A stretch of DNA of 10,235 nt from CAIOSQ01 sp044359885 (GTDB lineage Bacteria; Pseudomonadota; Alphaproteobacteria; CACIAM-22H2): the NCBI GenBank assembly GCA_044359885.1, contig JBIKLI010000144.1, positions 1 to 10,235 on the forward strand, given 5' to 3'. This document shows, one piece after another, positions 1 through 8,364 of this stretch. Below the pieces are notes generated by a model, which did not search any database, was not told the origin of the DNA, and saw nothing but the letters and a program-made list of their open reading frames with translations. Positions within the stretch are counted from its first letter, which is position 1. Each line of letters opens with the position of its first letter. The translations under genes and the position numbers were made by a program.

Positions 1-593
1 TCGGCGGCGCGCCGGACGGCGAACTGGCGGGGCGCACCGTGACCGTGGTCGGCATGGGCCGCATCGGCCGCGCCGTCGCGAAGCGCGCCAGGGCATTCGA
101 CATGCGCGTGATCGGCGCCAACCGCACCGTTCGTGCGGACGAGCCGAATGTCGACGCGATGTACGGGCTCGACCGGCTCGACGAAGCGGTGCGCGAGGCG
201 GATTTCGTCGTCCTGGGCTGCGCCCTCACCCCCGAGACGCGCGGCCTGATCGATGCACGGATCCTGGCCGCGATGCCGCCGCATGCGGTGATCGTCAACG
301 TCGCGCGCGGCCCGGTGATCGACGAGGCGGCGCTCTACGCCGCGCTGCAGTCGCGGCGCATCGGCGGCGCGGTCATCGACACGTGGTGGCGCTATCCCGC
401 GACGCCCGGCGAGGACGTCGCGCAATGGCCGTACCGCTTCGATCTGCTCGACAACGTGATCCTGAGCGCGCATATCGCCGGCTGGACGACCGGCACCGTC
501 GTGCGGCGCACCCGCGCGATGGCCGCCAATCTCGACCGGCTCGCGCGCGGCGAGCCCCTCGACAACGTCATCGCGATCGGAGGACGGACGTGA
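1..593 (+). CDS. D-isomer-specific 2-hydroxyacid dehydrogenase, 3' part (5' end outside window)
   Basis: The reading frame is open from the first base (first full codon at 3) and stops with TGA at 591-593, so the start lies upstream. What remains is the NAD-binding domain and the C-terminal return segment. Visible motifs are the Rossmann loop VGMGRIG (about 48-68), the NVARGPVIDEAAL block with the substrate-binding/catalytic Arg at codon 306-308, and the catalytic His in SAHIAG (codon 471-473). The family reduces 2-ketoacids to D-2-hydroxyacids, or the reverse, with NAD(P)H in the cytoplasm. Oddly, the segment that usually reads D-V-F-E-x-E-P reads D-T-W-W-R-Y-P (378-398), so the usual catalytic Glu is not in its place. 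The stop overlaps the GTG start of the next gene (GTGA), indicating translational coupling. Family assignment is firm; substrate is unknown (glyoxylate, hydroxypyruvate, lactate or sulfolactate types are all possible). Confidence 0.9.
   Translation, partial: GGAPDGELAGRTVTVVGMGRIGRAVAKRARAFDMRVIGANRTVRADEPNVDAMYGLDRLDEAVREADFVVLGCALTPETRGLIDARILAAMPPHAVIVNVARGPVIDEAALYAALQSRRIGGAVIDTWWRYPATPGEDVAQWPYRFDLLDNVILSAHIAGWTTGTVVRRTRAMAANLDRLARGEPLDNVIAIGGRT
579..583 (+). promoter_or_regulatory. Shine-Dalgarno GGAGG that fixes a GTG start
   Basis: GGAGG ends 6 bases before the GTG at 590-592. It lies inside the end of the preceding dehydrogenase gene and supports the GTG start over the more upstream in-frame candidates, which would add residues with no family resemblance. 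Confidence 0.75.
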
Positions 594-1657
594 AGCGCAT
601 CGACGAAGCCAGACTGCGCCGTTTCGTGACGGCGGTCTTCGCCAGAGCCGGCAGTTCCGACGACGAGGCGCAGACGATCGCCCGCCGCCTGGTCGATTCC
701 AATCTGATGGGCCACGACTCGCACGGCGTCGTCCGCGTGCCGTCGTATGTCGGCTGGCTCGGCGAGGGCAAGATCCGGCCCAACATGCATGTGCGCATGA
801 TCGCCGAGGCCGACGGCTTCGCGATCCTCGACGGCCAGAGCGGCTATGGCCAGGTCCTGGGCGGCGAGGCGATGGCGATCGCGATCGCCAAGGCGCGCAA
901 GACCGGCGTGGCGCTGGTGGCGCTGCGGCACGCGCATCACCTGGGCCGCATCGGCGACTGGGCCGAGGCCTGCGCGGCGGAAGGCTGCGCCTCGATCCAC
1001 TTCGTCAACGTCGTGCATGCCGGCGGCCTCGTCGCCCCCTGGGGCGGCAAGGAGCGACGGATGTCGACCAATCCGTTCTGCTGCGGCATGCCGATCGCCG
1101 GCCGCGAGCCGGTCGTCCTCGACTTCGCGACATCGAAGGTGGCCGAGGGCAAGGTCCAGGTCGCGCGCAACAAGGGCGCCGAGTTGCCGCCGGGCTGCGT
1201 CGTCGACGGCGAAGGCCGCCCGTCGCTGAACCCCAACGACCTCTATGGTCCGCCCCCCGGCGCGCTCGCGCCGTTCGGCGACCACAAGGGCTATGGACTC
1301 GCCTTCTTCTGCGACCTGCTGGCGGGCGCGCTGTCGGGGGGCGGCTGCAACCATGACGGCCATCCCAACACGGGCACGGTGCACAACAACATGCTCTCGA
1401 TCGTGATCGACCTCGCCCGGCTCGGCGATTCGAGCGCGATCGACGCCGAGGCGCGCCATTTCGTCGACTGGATGAAGGCCTGCAAGCCGGTGGCGCCCGA
1501 CGGCGAGGTGCTCGCGCCCGGCGAGCCCGAGCGCCGGACCCGCGCCGAACGCCGCGCCAACGGCATCCCGCTCGACGAAAACACGATCGCGCAGATGCAG
1601 GACGCCGCACGCAAGCTGGGCGTCGCGACGGCCGAGATCGACGCCCTCGTCGGGTGA
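590..1657 (+). CDS. Ldh2-family (malate/L-lactate/sulfolactate-type) NAD(P)-dependent dehydrogenase
   Basis: A 355-residue protein, the normal length for the Ldh2/MDH2 family, which has its own non-Rossmann NAD(P)-binding fold. Members include YiaK, AllD, ComC (sulfolactate) and Delta1-piperideine-2-carboxylate reductases. Visible signatures are GHDSHGVVRVP at residues 41-51 with the conserved catalytic His (H45), DGQSGYGQVLG at 81-91, RHAHHLGRIGDW at 113-124, STNPFCCGMPI at 159-169, LDFATSKVAEGKV at 177-189 and GDHKGYGL at 230-237. All expected blocks are present, so it should be active. The start is GTG 590, chosen because of the GGAGG upstream and because homology begins there. It overlaps the D-2-hydroxyacid dehydrogenase stop by 4 bases, and its own stop overlaps the next start in the same way. 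Having D- and Ldh2-type enzymes side by side suggests interconversion of a chiral hydroxy acid through its keto acid. Family certain, substrate unknown. Confidence 0.92.
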   Translation: MKRIDEARLRRFVTAVFARAGSSDDEAQTIARRLVDSNLMGHDSHGVVRVPSYVGWLGEGKIRPNMHVRMIAEADGFAILDGQSGYGQVLGGEAMAIAIAKARKTGVALVALRHAHHLGRIGDWAEACAAEGCASIHFVNVVHAGGLVAPWGGKERRMSTNPFCCGMPIAGREPVVLDFATSKVAEGKVQVARNKGAELPPGCVVDGEGRPSLNPNDLYGPPPGALAPFGDHKGYGLAFFCDLLAGALSGGGCNHDGHPNTGTVHNNMLSIVIDLARLGDSSAIDAEARHFVDWMKACKPVAPDGEVLAPGEPERRTRAERRANGIPLDENTIAQMQDAARKLGVATAEIDALVG

Positions 1658-2631
1658 CCGCGGCCATGACGCACGGCATCGCCCTGATCGGGCTGGGCAT
1701 CATGGGCCGGCGCATGATCGGACGCCTGAACGCGCATGGCGGGTTCCGGATCGCGGCGATGTGGGATCCGTCGTCCGAAGCCTGCGCGGCGGCGGCGCGC
1801 GAAGCTCCTGGCGCCGCGATCGCGGCGGGCCCCGAGGCGGCGGTGGCGCGCGACGACGTGGCCTGCGTCTACATCGCCTCGCCGCCGGCGAGCCACCCGG
1901 CGCTCTGCCACCTGGCCTTCGACCGCGGCAAGGCGGTGTTCTGCGAGAAGCCGCTGACCGCCGACGTCGCGGCCGGCGCGGCGCTGGTCGCGCGGGTCGT
2001 CGGCGAGAGCCGGCCCGCGGCGGTGAATTTCTCCTTCGCCTCCTCGGCCTCGTTCCAGGCGGTCGTCGCGGCCGCGACGAGCGGCGAACTGGGCGCGCTG
2101 CGCCGCATCGAGATCGCCGCGAGCTTCGCGAAATGGCCGCGCGACTGGCAGGACGCGGGCCCGTGGCTGCGGGAACGCGCCGAAGGCGGCTTCGCGCGCG
2201 AGGTGCTGTCCCATTTCGTCTTCGCTACCCAGCGCCTGACCGGAGCGCTGGCCCTGCGCGGGTCGCGCGTGTCCTACCCGCCGGACGGGCGGACCGCCGA
2301 GACCGCGCTGACCGCCGCATTCGACGCGCAGGGCGTGACGGTCTCGATCGACGCGGCGATCCGCGGCGACGTCGCCGACACCAATCTCTGGACGGTGACC
2401 GGCGAGCGCGGCGCCATGCGCATGCGCGACTGGTACGCCCTGGAGCGCCTCGGCCCCGACGGGGGCTGGCGGCCGGCGATGGCCGGCGGCGTCGAGGATC
2501 TGCGCGCCGCGGCGGGCCAGCGCCAGCTGGACCAGCTCGCGGCGCTGCTCGAAGGCCGGGCGCACACGCTCGCCAGCTTCGACGAGGCCCTCGGCGTGCA
2601 ACGCGCCGTCGAGGCGATGCTGGCCGCCTGA
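1654..2631 (+). CDS. Gfo/Idh/MocA-family oxidoreductase
   Basis: A 325-residue protein (321 if ATG 1666 is the start). The N-terminal Rossmann domain carries IALIGLGIMGRRM near residues 9-21 and VYIASPPASHPALC near 72-85. The family hallmark C-E-K-P (97-100), whose Lys contacts nicotinamide and substrate, follows. The rest matches the alpha/beta substrate domain of the family (NFSFASSASFQ near 125-135). These enzymes oxidise or reduce sugars, inositols, sugar acids or other hydroxylated compounds with NAD(P). GTG 1654 overlaps the previous stop in a GTGA junction like the one at 590, but has no clear Shine-Dalgarno. ATG 1666 is an equally possible start and keeps the glycine loop at the N-terminus. 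It is the last gene of the + strand block and ends convergently, 22 bases from the stop of the serine hydrolase. Substrate cannot be assigned. Confidence 0.9.
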   Translation: MTAAMTHGIALIGLGIMGRRMIGRLNAHGGFRIAAMWDPSSEACAAAAREAPGAAIAAGPEAAVARDDVACVYIASPPASHPALCHLAFDRGKAVFCEKPLTADVAAGAALVARVVGESRPAAVNFSFASSASFQAVVAAATSGELGALRRIEIAASFAKWPRDWQDAGPWLRERAEGGFAREVLSHFVFATQRLTGALALRGSRVSYPPDGRTAETALTAAFDAQGVTVSIDAAIRGDVADTNLWTVTGERGAMRMRDWYALERLGPDGGWRPAMAGGVEDLRAAAGQRQLDQLAALLEGRAHTLASFDEALGVQRAVEAMLAA

Positions 2632-2659
2632 CGCCGCCGGACGCGCCGCGCCGTCAGGC
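2626..2659. terminator. Palindrome holding both convergent stop codons; possible bidirectional terminator
   Basis: GCCTGACG (2626-2633) is an exact inverted match of CGTCAGGC (2652-2659), giving an 8-bp stem with an 18-base GC-rich loop. The + strand stop TGA 2629-2631 and the - strand stop (TCA 2654-2656) lie inside the two arms. It is the only space between convergent genes. No T-tract follows on either strand, so intrinsic termination is not demonstrated, and 8 bp can arise by chance in such GC-rich DNA. Confidence 0.4.
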
Positions 2660-3669
2660 AGGCGCGTCGAAGGCCGCCACGAGGCGCTCGCCGACGCGCC
2701 GGCGCAGCGCCTGGATCCCGGTGTCGGCATGGCGGCTCGGATGCACGCGGTTGGTCAGCAGCGACCAGGCAAGCCCGCGCGTCCAGTCGATCCACAGCCC
2801 GGTGCCGGTAAAGCCGGTATGGCCGATGGTGGCGGCGGAACAGGCAAGCCCGCCGGCCCAGTCGGGATGGCGGATCTCCCAGCCGAGCGCGCGTGTCGCG
2901 GATTGCGGTTCGCGCATCGCCGCCAGCGTCGCCGGCGCAAGCACCTCGCCCGCCATCAGCGCGTGCGCGAAACCGAGCACCGCGTCGATCGCGCCGAACA
3001 GCCCGGCATGACCCGACGCGCCGCCGAGCGCGAAGGCGTTCTCGTCATGGACTTCGCCGCGCATCACCCGGCCGCGCCAGCTGCACGCCTCGGTGGCCGC
3101 GCACTGCGCGGGATCGGGCCTGAAGCTGAACCCGAACCCGGGATCCTGCGCGACCAGCGGCTGGCCGTGGAGCCGCTCCAGCGCGATGCCGAGCAGGATG
3201 AAATTGATGTCCGAATAGACCGGCCTGCCCGGCGTCCAGACGCGCTGCAGCACGAAGGCGCGAAGCGTCGCGGGATCCTGGCCATAGGTGTAGAGCGGCT
3301 CGACCGCCGGCAGGAAGGTCGAATGGGCAAGGCATTGGCGGAAGGTCAGTCGCCGTTCGGCGGCGGCCATGTCGTACTGGCGCAGGTCCGGAATGGCGCG
3401 CGTCAGCGGATCGTCGAGGGCGATGCGCCCCGCCTCGACCAGCCTCAGGATCGCGGTCGTGGTGAAGACCACCTTGGTCAGCGAGGCAAGGTCGTAGACC
3501 GTCTCGCGGGTCGCGGGCGCGCGCACCGGCACGCGCTGCGCGTCGCCGGCGACGCGCACCGCGCGCACGCCGTCGCGGCCGACCGCACCCAGAACCGCGC
3601 CCGGAATCGGCGTCGCGGCGAGGGCGTCCGTCACCGCCTCGAAGGCATGGTCGACGGCGGCGGCGACGC

Positions 3670-3673
<4 letters not shown>
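2654..3673 (-). CDS. Beta-lactamase-fold serine hydrolase (class C/YfeW/AmiE-like), probable muropeptide-processing enzyme
   Basis: A 339-residue protein of the PF00144 serine hydrolase fold. The three active-site elements are visible: S-L-T-K at 64-67 (nucleophile S64, base K67), Y-S-D at 153-155 (Tyr loop, with Asp where class C enzymes have Asn), and H-T-G at 285-287 (the KTG equivalent). HDENA (209-213), GHAGLF (221-226) and TNRVHP (307-312) are blocks I associate with the subfamily of E. coli YfeW (PBP4B, in the murQP operon) and Bacillus AmiE/YbbE. No signal peptide or membrane segment is seen, so it should be cytoplasmic, unlike resistance beta-lactamases. Its ATG overlaps the upstream ATPase stop (ATGA) and it is last in the anmK operon. 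From this context I infer an amidase or carboxypeptidase acting on imported muropeptides. Esterase or D-aminopeptidase activity is the alternative. Fold certain, substrate inferred. Confidence 0.9.
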
Positions 3674-4631
<958 letters not shown>

Positions 4632-4635
<4 letters not shown>

Positions 4636-5597
4636 GGCGCCCCCGCCGGATTCCAGCAGCGCAGCCGGTGCGGCGGCGGACCGAGCGGCGGCAGCTGCGC
4701 CGCGCAGCGCGGGACCGCGAAATCGCAGCGCGGCGCGAAGACGCAACCGGCCTTGCGGGCGGCTGGCGGCGGCACGCCGCCTGCGATCGAGGGCAACGGC
4801 CGGCCCGGCGGGTTCGCGGCCGGCATGCTGCGCAGCAACGCCTCGGTGTAGCGATGACGCGGCGACGCGAACAGCGCGGAGGCCGGCGCCTCCTCGACGA
4901 TGCGGCCGGCATACATCACCGCCACCCGGTCGCAGAATTCGGCGACCACGCCGAGATCGTGGGTGATCAGCAGCACGGCCATGCCGAGCTCGCGGCGCAA
5001 CCGGCCGATCAGATCCAGGATCTGCGCCTGGACGGTGACGTCGAGGGCGGTCGTCGGCTCGTCGGCGATCAGCAGACTTGGGCGGCAGGCCAGCGCGATG
5101 GCGATCATGGCGCGCTGGCGCTGGCCGCCCGAAAGCTCGTGCGGGTAGCGGTCGAGACGGGCCGACGATGCGGGGATGCCGACCAGGTCCAGCAACCGCG
5201 CCGCCTCCGCGCGCGCCGCGGCACGCGTGGCGCCGCGATGCACGATCAGGCTCTCGCCGATCTGGTCGCCGATCGTGAAGACCGGATTGAGCGATGTCAT
5301 CGGCTCCTGGAAGATCATCGCGATGCGGTCCCCGCGCAGCGCGCGCAGCGCCTCGCGGTCCAGGGCCAGCAGGTCGGTGCCGTCGAAGACGATGCGCCCG
5401 CCCGTCACCCGCGCCGGCGGTTCAGGCAGCAGGCGCATGACCGACAGCGCGGTCACGCTCTTGCCGCAGCCCGATTCGCCGACCAGGCCCAGCGTCTCGC
5501 CGGGGGCGATGGCGAAGGACACGTCCTCCAGCACCGGTACGCCGCCCATGGCGACGCCCAGTCCCTCGACGGCGAGCAGTTGCGGCTCAGCGGCCAC
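4632..5597 (-). CDS. Dpp/Opp-type peptide ABC transporter ATP-binding protein (DppD/OppD-like)
   Basis: A 321-residue cytoplasmic ATPase with Walker A GESGCGKS (40-47), Q-loop IFQEPMTSLNPVF (95-107), signature LSGGQRQR (155-162), Walker B LLIADEPTTALD (175-186) and switch His in ITHDLGV (211-217). QEPMTSLNP and DEPTTALDVTVQ are typical of the D subunit. The C-terminal oligopeptide extension has the Cys motif C-V-F-A-P-R-C. The start is GTG (CAC at 5595-5597 on the + strand). No upstream start exists in frame, and a later ATG would delete the first beta strand (LLAVEGL). The start lies 11 bases inside the end of anmK and has no good Shine-Dalgarno, so translation probably depends on coupling to anmK. 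It forms the nucleotide-binding pair with the DppF-like protein. Confidence 0.94.
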
Positions 5598-6666
5598 GAT
5601 GGAGGACGCCCCCGGTCATCGGATGCGGGACGCCGGTGGTGGTCGGCAGGCTGAGCGGCAGGCCGCGCCGGCTGCGGACGGCGAGATAGCCGAAGCACTG
5701 CGCCTCGATGAAGTCGCCGTCCCAGCCGGCGGCTTCCGCGGGTTCCACCGGGACCTGCAGGCGCCCCGCGAGCGACCCCATGAAGAAGCCGTTGTGGCGG
5801 CCGCCGCCGCAGACGATCCAGCGTCCGGGCCGGCGCGGCACATGCGCCAGCGCCGCAGCCACCGACTCGACGGTGAAGGCGGCCAGGGTCGCGGCACCGT
5901 CGGCAAGGCCCAGCCCCTCGATCGCGCGCGCGCGGTCGTGGAAATCGTTGCGGTCCAGCGATTTCGGCGCCGGCATCGCGAAATACGGATGCGCCATCAG
6001 CGTGGCCAGGATGTCCCGGTTCACCCGTCCCGACGCGGCGATGGCCCCGCCCGCGTCGAAGGCGGCACCGGTATGCCGCGCGACCCAGTCGTCGAGCAGC
6101 GCGCTGGCCGGTCCGGTGTCGAACGCGATCGTCGTCTCCTCGTCGATGTAGGTGACGTTGCCGACGCCGCCGAGATTGAGGACCATCAGCGGCCGCGCGA
6201 GCGTGGCGGCGAGCGCGCGGTGGTAGAGCGGCGCGAAGGGCGCGCCCTGGCCGCCGGCGGCGACGTCGGCATGGCGGAATCGGTCGATCGTGTCGATCCC
6301 CAGACGCGCCGCGACCCGCGCACCGCTGCCCAGCTGGCGCGTGAAGCGGCGCTCCGGGCGGTGCAGGATCGTCTGGCCATGCAGTCCCACCAGATCGATC
6401 GACGCGGCGGCGATGCCGTGATCGCCCAGGAACGCCTCGACCGCGCCGGCATGCGCGTCCGAGACGGCGTCGTCCTCGACGCCAAGCGCCTCCTGCGCCG
6501 CGCGCGCCGGATCGGCGGCGATGGCCAGCAGGTCGCGCCGCAGGTCCGAGGGATAGGGATAGGTCCGCCCGGGGCCGGTCGCCAGCGCGCTTTCGCCATC
6601 CGTCTCGACCAGCGACACGTCGATCCCGTCCATGGACGTCCCGCTGATGACCCCGATCGCGCGCAT
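5587..6666 (-). CDS. anmK: Anhydro-N-acetylmuramic acid kinase
   Basis: A 359-residue protein, typical AnmK length. The enzyme uses ATP and water to open 1,6-anhydro-N-acetylmuramic acid and phosphorylate it to MurNAc-6-phosphate, a dedicated step of peptidoglycan recycling in the cytoplasm. Recognisable blocks are the N-terminal ATP-binding GVISGTSMDGID (5-16), GLHGQT (94-99), FRHADVAAGGQGAP (130-143), LNLGGVGNVT (163-172) and AFDTGP (181-186) with the expected catalytic Asp at 183. ICGGG-type VCGGGRHN and EAQCFGYLAVR complete the sugar-kinase/actin-like fold. E. coli AnmK has DTGPGN, as I recall, whereas this protein reads DTGPAS. The start ATG (6664-6666) follows a strong GAGGAGGAG-type ribosome site. 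First gene of the leftward operon, overlapping the DppD-like ATPase by 11 bases. Identification is strong; it anchors the functional reading of the whole right block. Confidence 0.95.
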   Translation of the reverse strand: MRAIGVISGTSMDGIDVSLVETDGESALATGPGRTYPYPSDLRRDLLAIAADPARAAQEALGVEDDAVSDAHAGAVEAFLGDHGIAAASIDLVGLHGQTILHRPERRFTRQLGSGARVAARLGIDTIDRFRHADVAAGGQGAPFAPLYHRALAATLARPLMVLNLGGVGNVTYIDEETTIAFDTGPASALLDDWVARHTGAAFDAGGAIAASGRVNRDILATLMAHPYFAMPAPKSLDRNDFHDRARAIEGLGLADGAATLAAFTVESVAAALAHVPRRPGRWIVCGGGRHNGFFMGSLAGRLQVPVEPAEAAGWDGDFIEAQCFGYLAVRSRRGLPLSLPTTTGVPHPMTGGVLHRGR

Positions 6667-6671
6667 GCCCG

Positions 6672-6681
6672 CTCCTCCTCC
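6672..6681 (-). promoter_or_regulatory. Strong ribosome binding site of anmK
   Basis: Read on the - strand this is GGAGGAGGAG, ending 5 bases before the anmK ATG. It is one of the best Shine-Dalgarno matches in the window, consistent with anmK heading the operon while the downstream ATPases and hydrolase rely on overlap coupling. Confidence 0.8.
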
Positions 6682-6845
6682 AGGGCCCGAACATCCGCCC
6701 CGCCGCCAACCCTAGGCCAGACCCGGTCCGCAGACCACCCACGACCCGATGACCGAACAGACTCCGCCGGCCGCGCACGGAGCCGCCGCATGAGCGGCAT
6801 GGCCGGAGCGGCGTTTCTTTGTTAGGGATTCGGGGCCGCCATCAA

Positions 6846-6851
6846 GGGAGG
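6846..6851 (+). promoter_or_regulatory. Ribosome binding site deciding the binding-protein start
   Basis: GGGAGG ends at 6851. The ATG at 6853 is only 1 base away, too close for normal initiation. The in-frame GTG at 6859 is 7 bases away, near the optimum. This favours GTG 6859, which also gives a standard signal peptide start (M-K-R). Confidence 0.7.
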
Positions 6852-6858
6852 AATGAAC

Positions 6859-8358
6859 GTGAAACGCAATCTCGCCCGTGCCGCCGTGGCCGCCTGCCTC
6901 TTCGCCGGCGCCGGCGCCGGCGCCCAGACGCTCGAGATCGGCTACGACCAGTCGCCTGCCGGGCTCGATCCGCATATCGCGACCGCCTTCTCGACCTTCG
7001 CCGTGATCAACGGCACGATCTACGAAGGGCTGACCTCGATCGACAAGGACCTGCGGCTGCGGCCCGGCCTCGCCGAGTCCTGGACCGTCTCGCCCGACGG
7101 CAAGACCTATCGCTTCAAGCTGCGCGCGAACGTGAAGTTCCACGACGGCACGCCGATGGAGGCCGCCGACGTCGTCGCCTCGATCGAGCGCGTGCTGAGC
7201 CGGGACATCGGCTCGCCGCTGGCCAGCCGCCTCGCCGCCGTCGAGGGCGCCAGCGCGATCGACGCGACCACCGTCGAACTGCGGCTGAAGGAGGCCCAGG
7301 CGCCGCTGCTGCTGTCGATCGCGACGATCGCGATCGTCCCGCGGCGGATGCAGGCCGACAAGGACTCGCTGCAGCGCCAGCCCGTCGGCACCGGTCCCTT
7401 CGCCTTCGCCGAATGGCAGCCCAACAGCTTCATCCGCCTCGCGAAGCACGCCGGATACTGGGGTGCGGGCCAGCCGAAGCTCGACGGCGTCAAGTTCAAC
7501 CTGGTGCCGGAATCGGCGACGCGGCAGGTCGGCCTGTCGAGCGGCACCTACGCGATGCTGCCCAACATCGACGCGGCGACGGCGCTGCAGCTGCAGGGCC
7601 GGCCGAATGTCCGCGTCGTCGAGACGCTGGAGCTGGCCTATACGCTGGTCGGGCTCAACGTCTCCAGGCCGCCGTTCAACGACGTGCGCGTTCGCCGGGC
7701 GCTCAACCACGCGCTCGATCGCGCCGAGATCGTCCAGGCCGCGCAGTTCGGCAAGGGCGTGCCCGGCGGGCCGCTGTCGCCGGCGCTCAAGGACTGGGCG
7801 GTCGACACGAAGGAATTCGGCTGCTACGCGCATGATCCGGCGAAGGCACGCGCGCTGCTGCGCGAGGCCGGACTGACCGAGCCGGTGACCGTGACCATGA
7901 ACGTCCTGCCGCGCCAGGACATCAAGGACATCGCTCAGGTCGTGCAGGCCCAGCTGGCGAAGTCCGGCTTCCGGGTCGAGCTCAAGAACCAGGAGCTCGG
8001 CCAGTTCATCCAGGACTGGCGCAACTCGAATTTCGACATGTTCGCCTCGACCAACGCCGGCAGCCCCGATCCGGACGACTATTTCTTCCGTACCTTCCGG
8101 ACCGGCGGATCGACCAACGTCTTCAAGTACAGCGACGCGCGCATCGACGACCTTCTCGACAAGGCGCGCGCCTCCGGCGACCCGGCGCAGCGCAAGGCGA
8201 TGTACGACGAGGTCCAGAAGACCCTGGCCTGCGACGGACCGATCGCCCATCTGACCTATGGCCAGCTCTTCACCGCGCTGCGCGGCAACGTGCAGGGCCA
8301 CGAGATCATGGCCAATCGCTCGCTGTCCTACCTGCGCGACACGTCCCTCGCGCGCTGA
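6859..8358 (+). CDS. Periplasmic peptide-type solute-binding protein (SBP family 5) of the ABC importer
   Basis: A 499-residue protein (501 from ATG 6853) of the DppA/OppA/NikA family, secreted to the periplasm, where it captures substrate and delivers it to the permeases. The N-terminus is a Sec signal peptide: K-R near residue 2, a hydrophobic Ala-rich core to about 20, and likely cleavage after A-G-A (residue 22) before QTLEIGYDQ. Family blocks are GLDPHI, the NGTIYEGL motif, LRPGLAESWTVSPDGKTYRFKLR, VKFHDGTPMEAADV and PVGTGPFAFAEWQ. Two mature cysteines (codons 7822-7824 and 8230-8232) could form a disulfide. It is first in the rightward operon, with a strong ribosome site, and is followed by a perfect hairpin that may stabilise its transcript. 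The divergently encoded AnmK suggests the ligand is a muropeptide or cell-wall peptide. A general di/oligopeptide ligand is the alternative. Confidence 0.93.
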   Translation: MKRNLARAAVAACLFAGAGAGAQTLEIGYDQSPAGLDPHIATAFSTFAVINGTIYEGLTSIDKDLRLRPGLAESWTVSPDGKTYRFKLRANVKFHDGTPMEAADVVASIERVLSRDIGSPLASRLAAVEGASAIDATTVELRLKEAQAPLLLSIATIAIVPRRMQADKDSLQRQPVGTGPFAFAEWQPNSFIRLAKHAGYWGAGQPKLDGVKFNLVPESATRQVGLSSGTYAMLPNIDAATALQLQGRPNVRVVETLELAYTLVGLNVSRPPFNDVRVRRALNHALDRAEIVQAAQFGKGVPGGPLSPALKDWAVDTKEFGCYAHDPAKARALLREAGLTEPVTVTMNVLPRQDIKDIAQVVQAQLAKSGFRVELKNQELGQFIQDWRNSNFDMFASTNAGSPDPDDYFFRTFRTGGSTNVFKYSDARIDDLLDKARASGDPAQRKAMYDEVQKTLACDGPIAHLTYGQLFTALRGNVQGHEIMANRSLSYLRDTSLAR

Positions 8359-8364
8359 GCATCG

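Larger units (their letters stand above)
6667..6858. promoter_or_regulatory. Divergent intergenic control region between anmK and the binding-protein gene
   Basis: The only sizeable non-coding stretch (192 bases) between two genes transcribed away from each other, so it must hold both promoters. I see no convincing -35/-10 pair. An AT-richer patch (TTTCTTTGTTAGG, 6814-6826) lies just upstream of the binding-protein gene and is the likeliest area for its promoter or leader. Small symmetric elements are GGTC-CGCA-GACC at 6725-6736, GCCGC-ATGA-GCGGC at 6785-6798, and a direct repeat GAGCGGC at 6792 and 6806. Any could be an operator, but each is short enough to be chance at this GC content. No regulator gene lies in the window. 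Confidence 0.6.

Noticed and set aside
1291..2730. Long - strand open frame opposite the Gfo/Idh/MocA gene
   Set aside because: It is antisense to a clear oxidoreductase and encodes Arg/Ala-rich sequence without recognisable domains.
6886..6897. Possible lipobox (V-A-A-C) in the binding-protein leader
   Set aside because: Only about five residues separate the basic part from the Cys, too short for a lipoprotein h-region. A normal signal peptidase I site follows at A-G-A.
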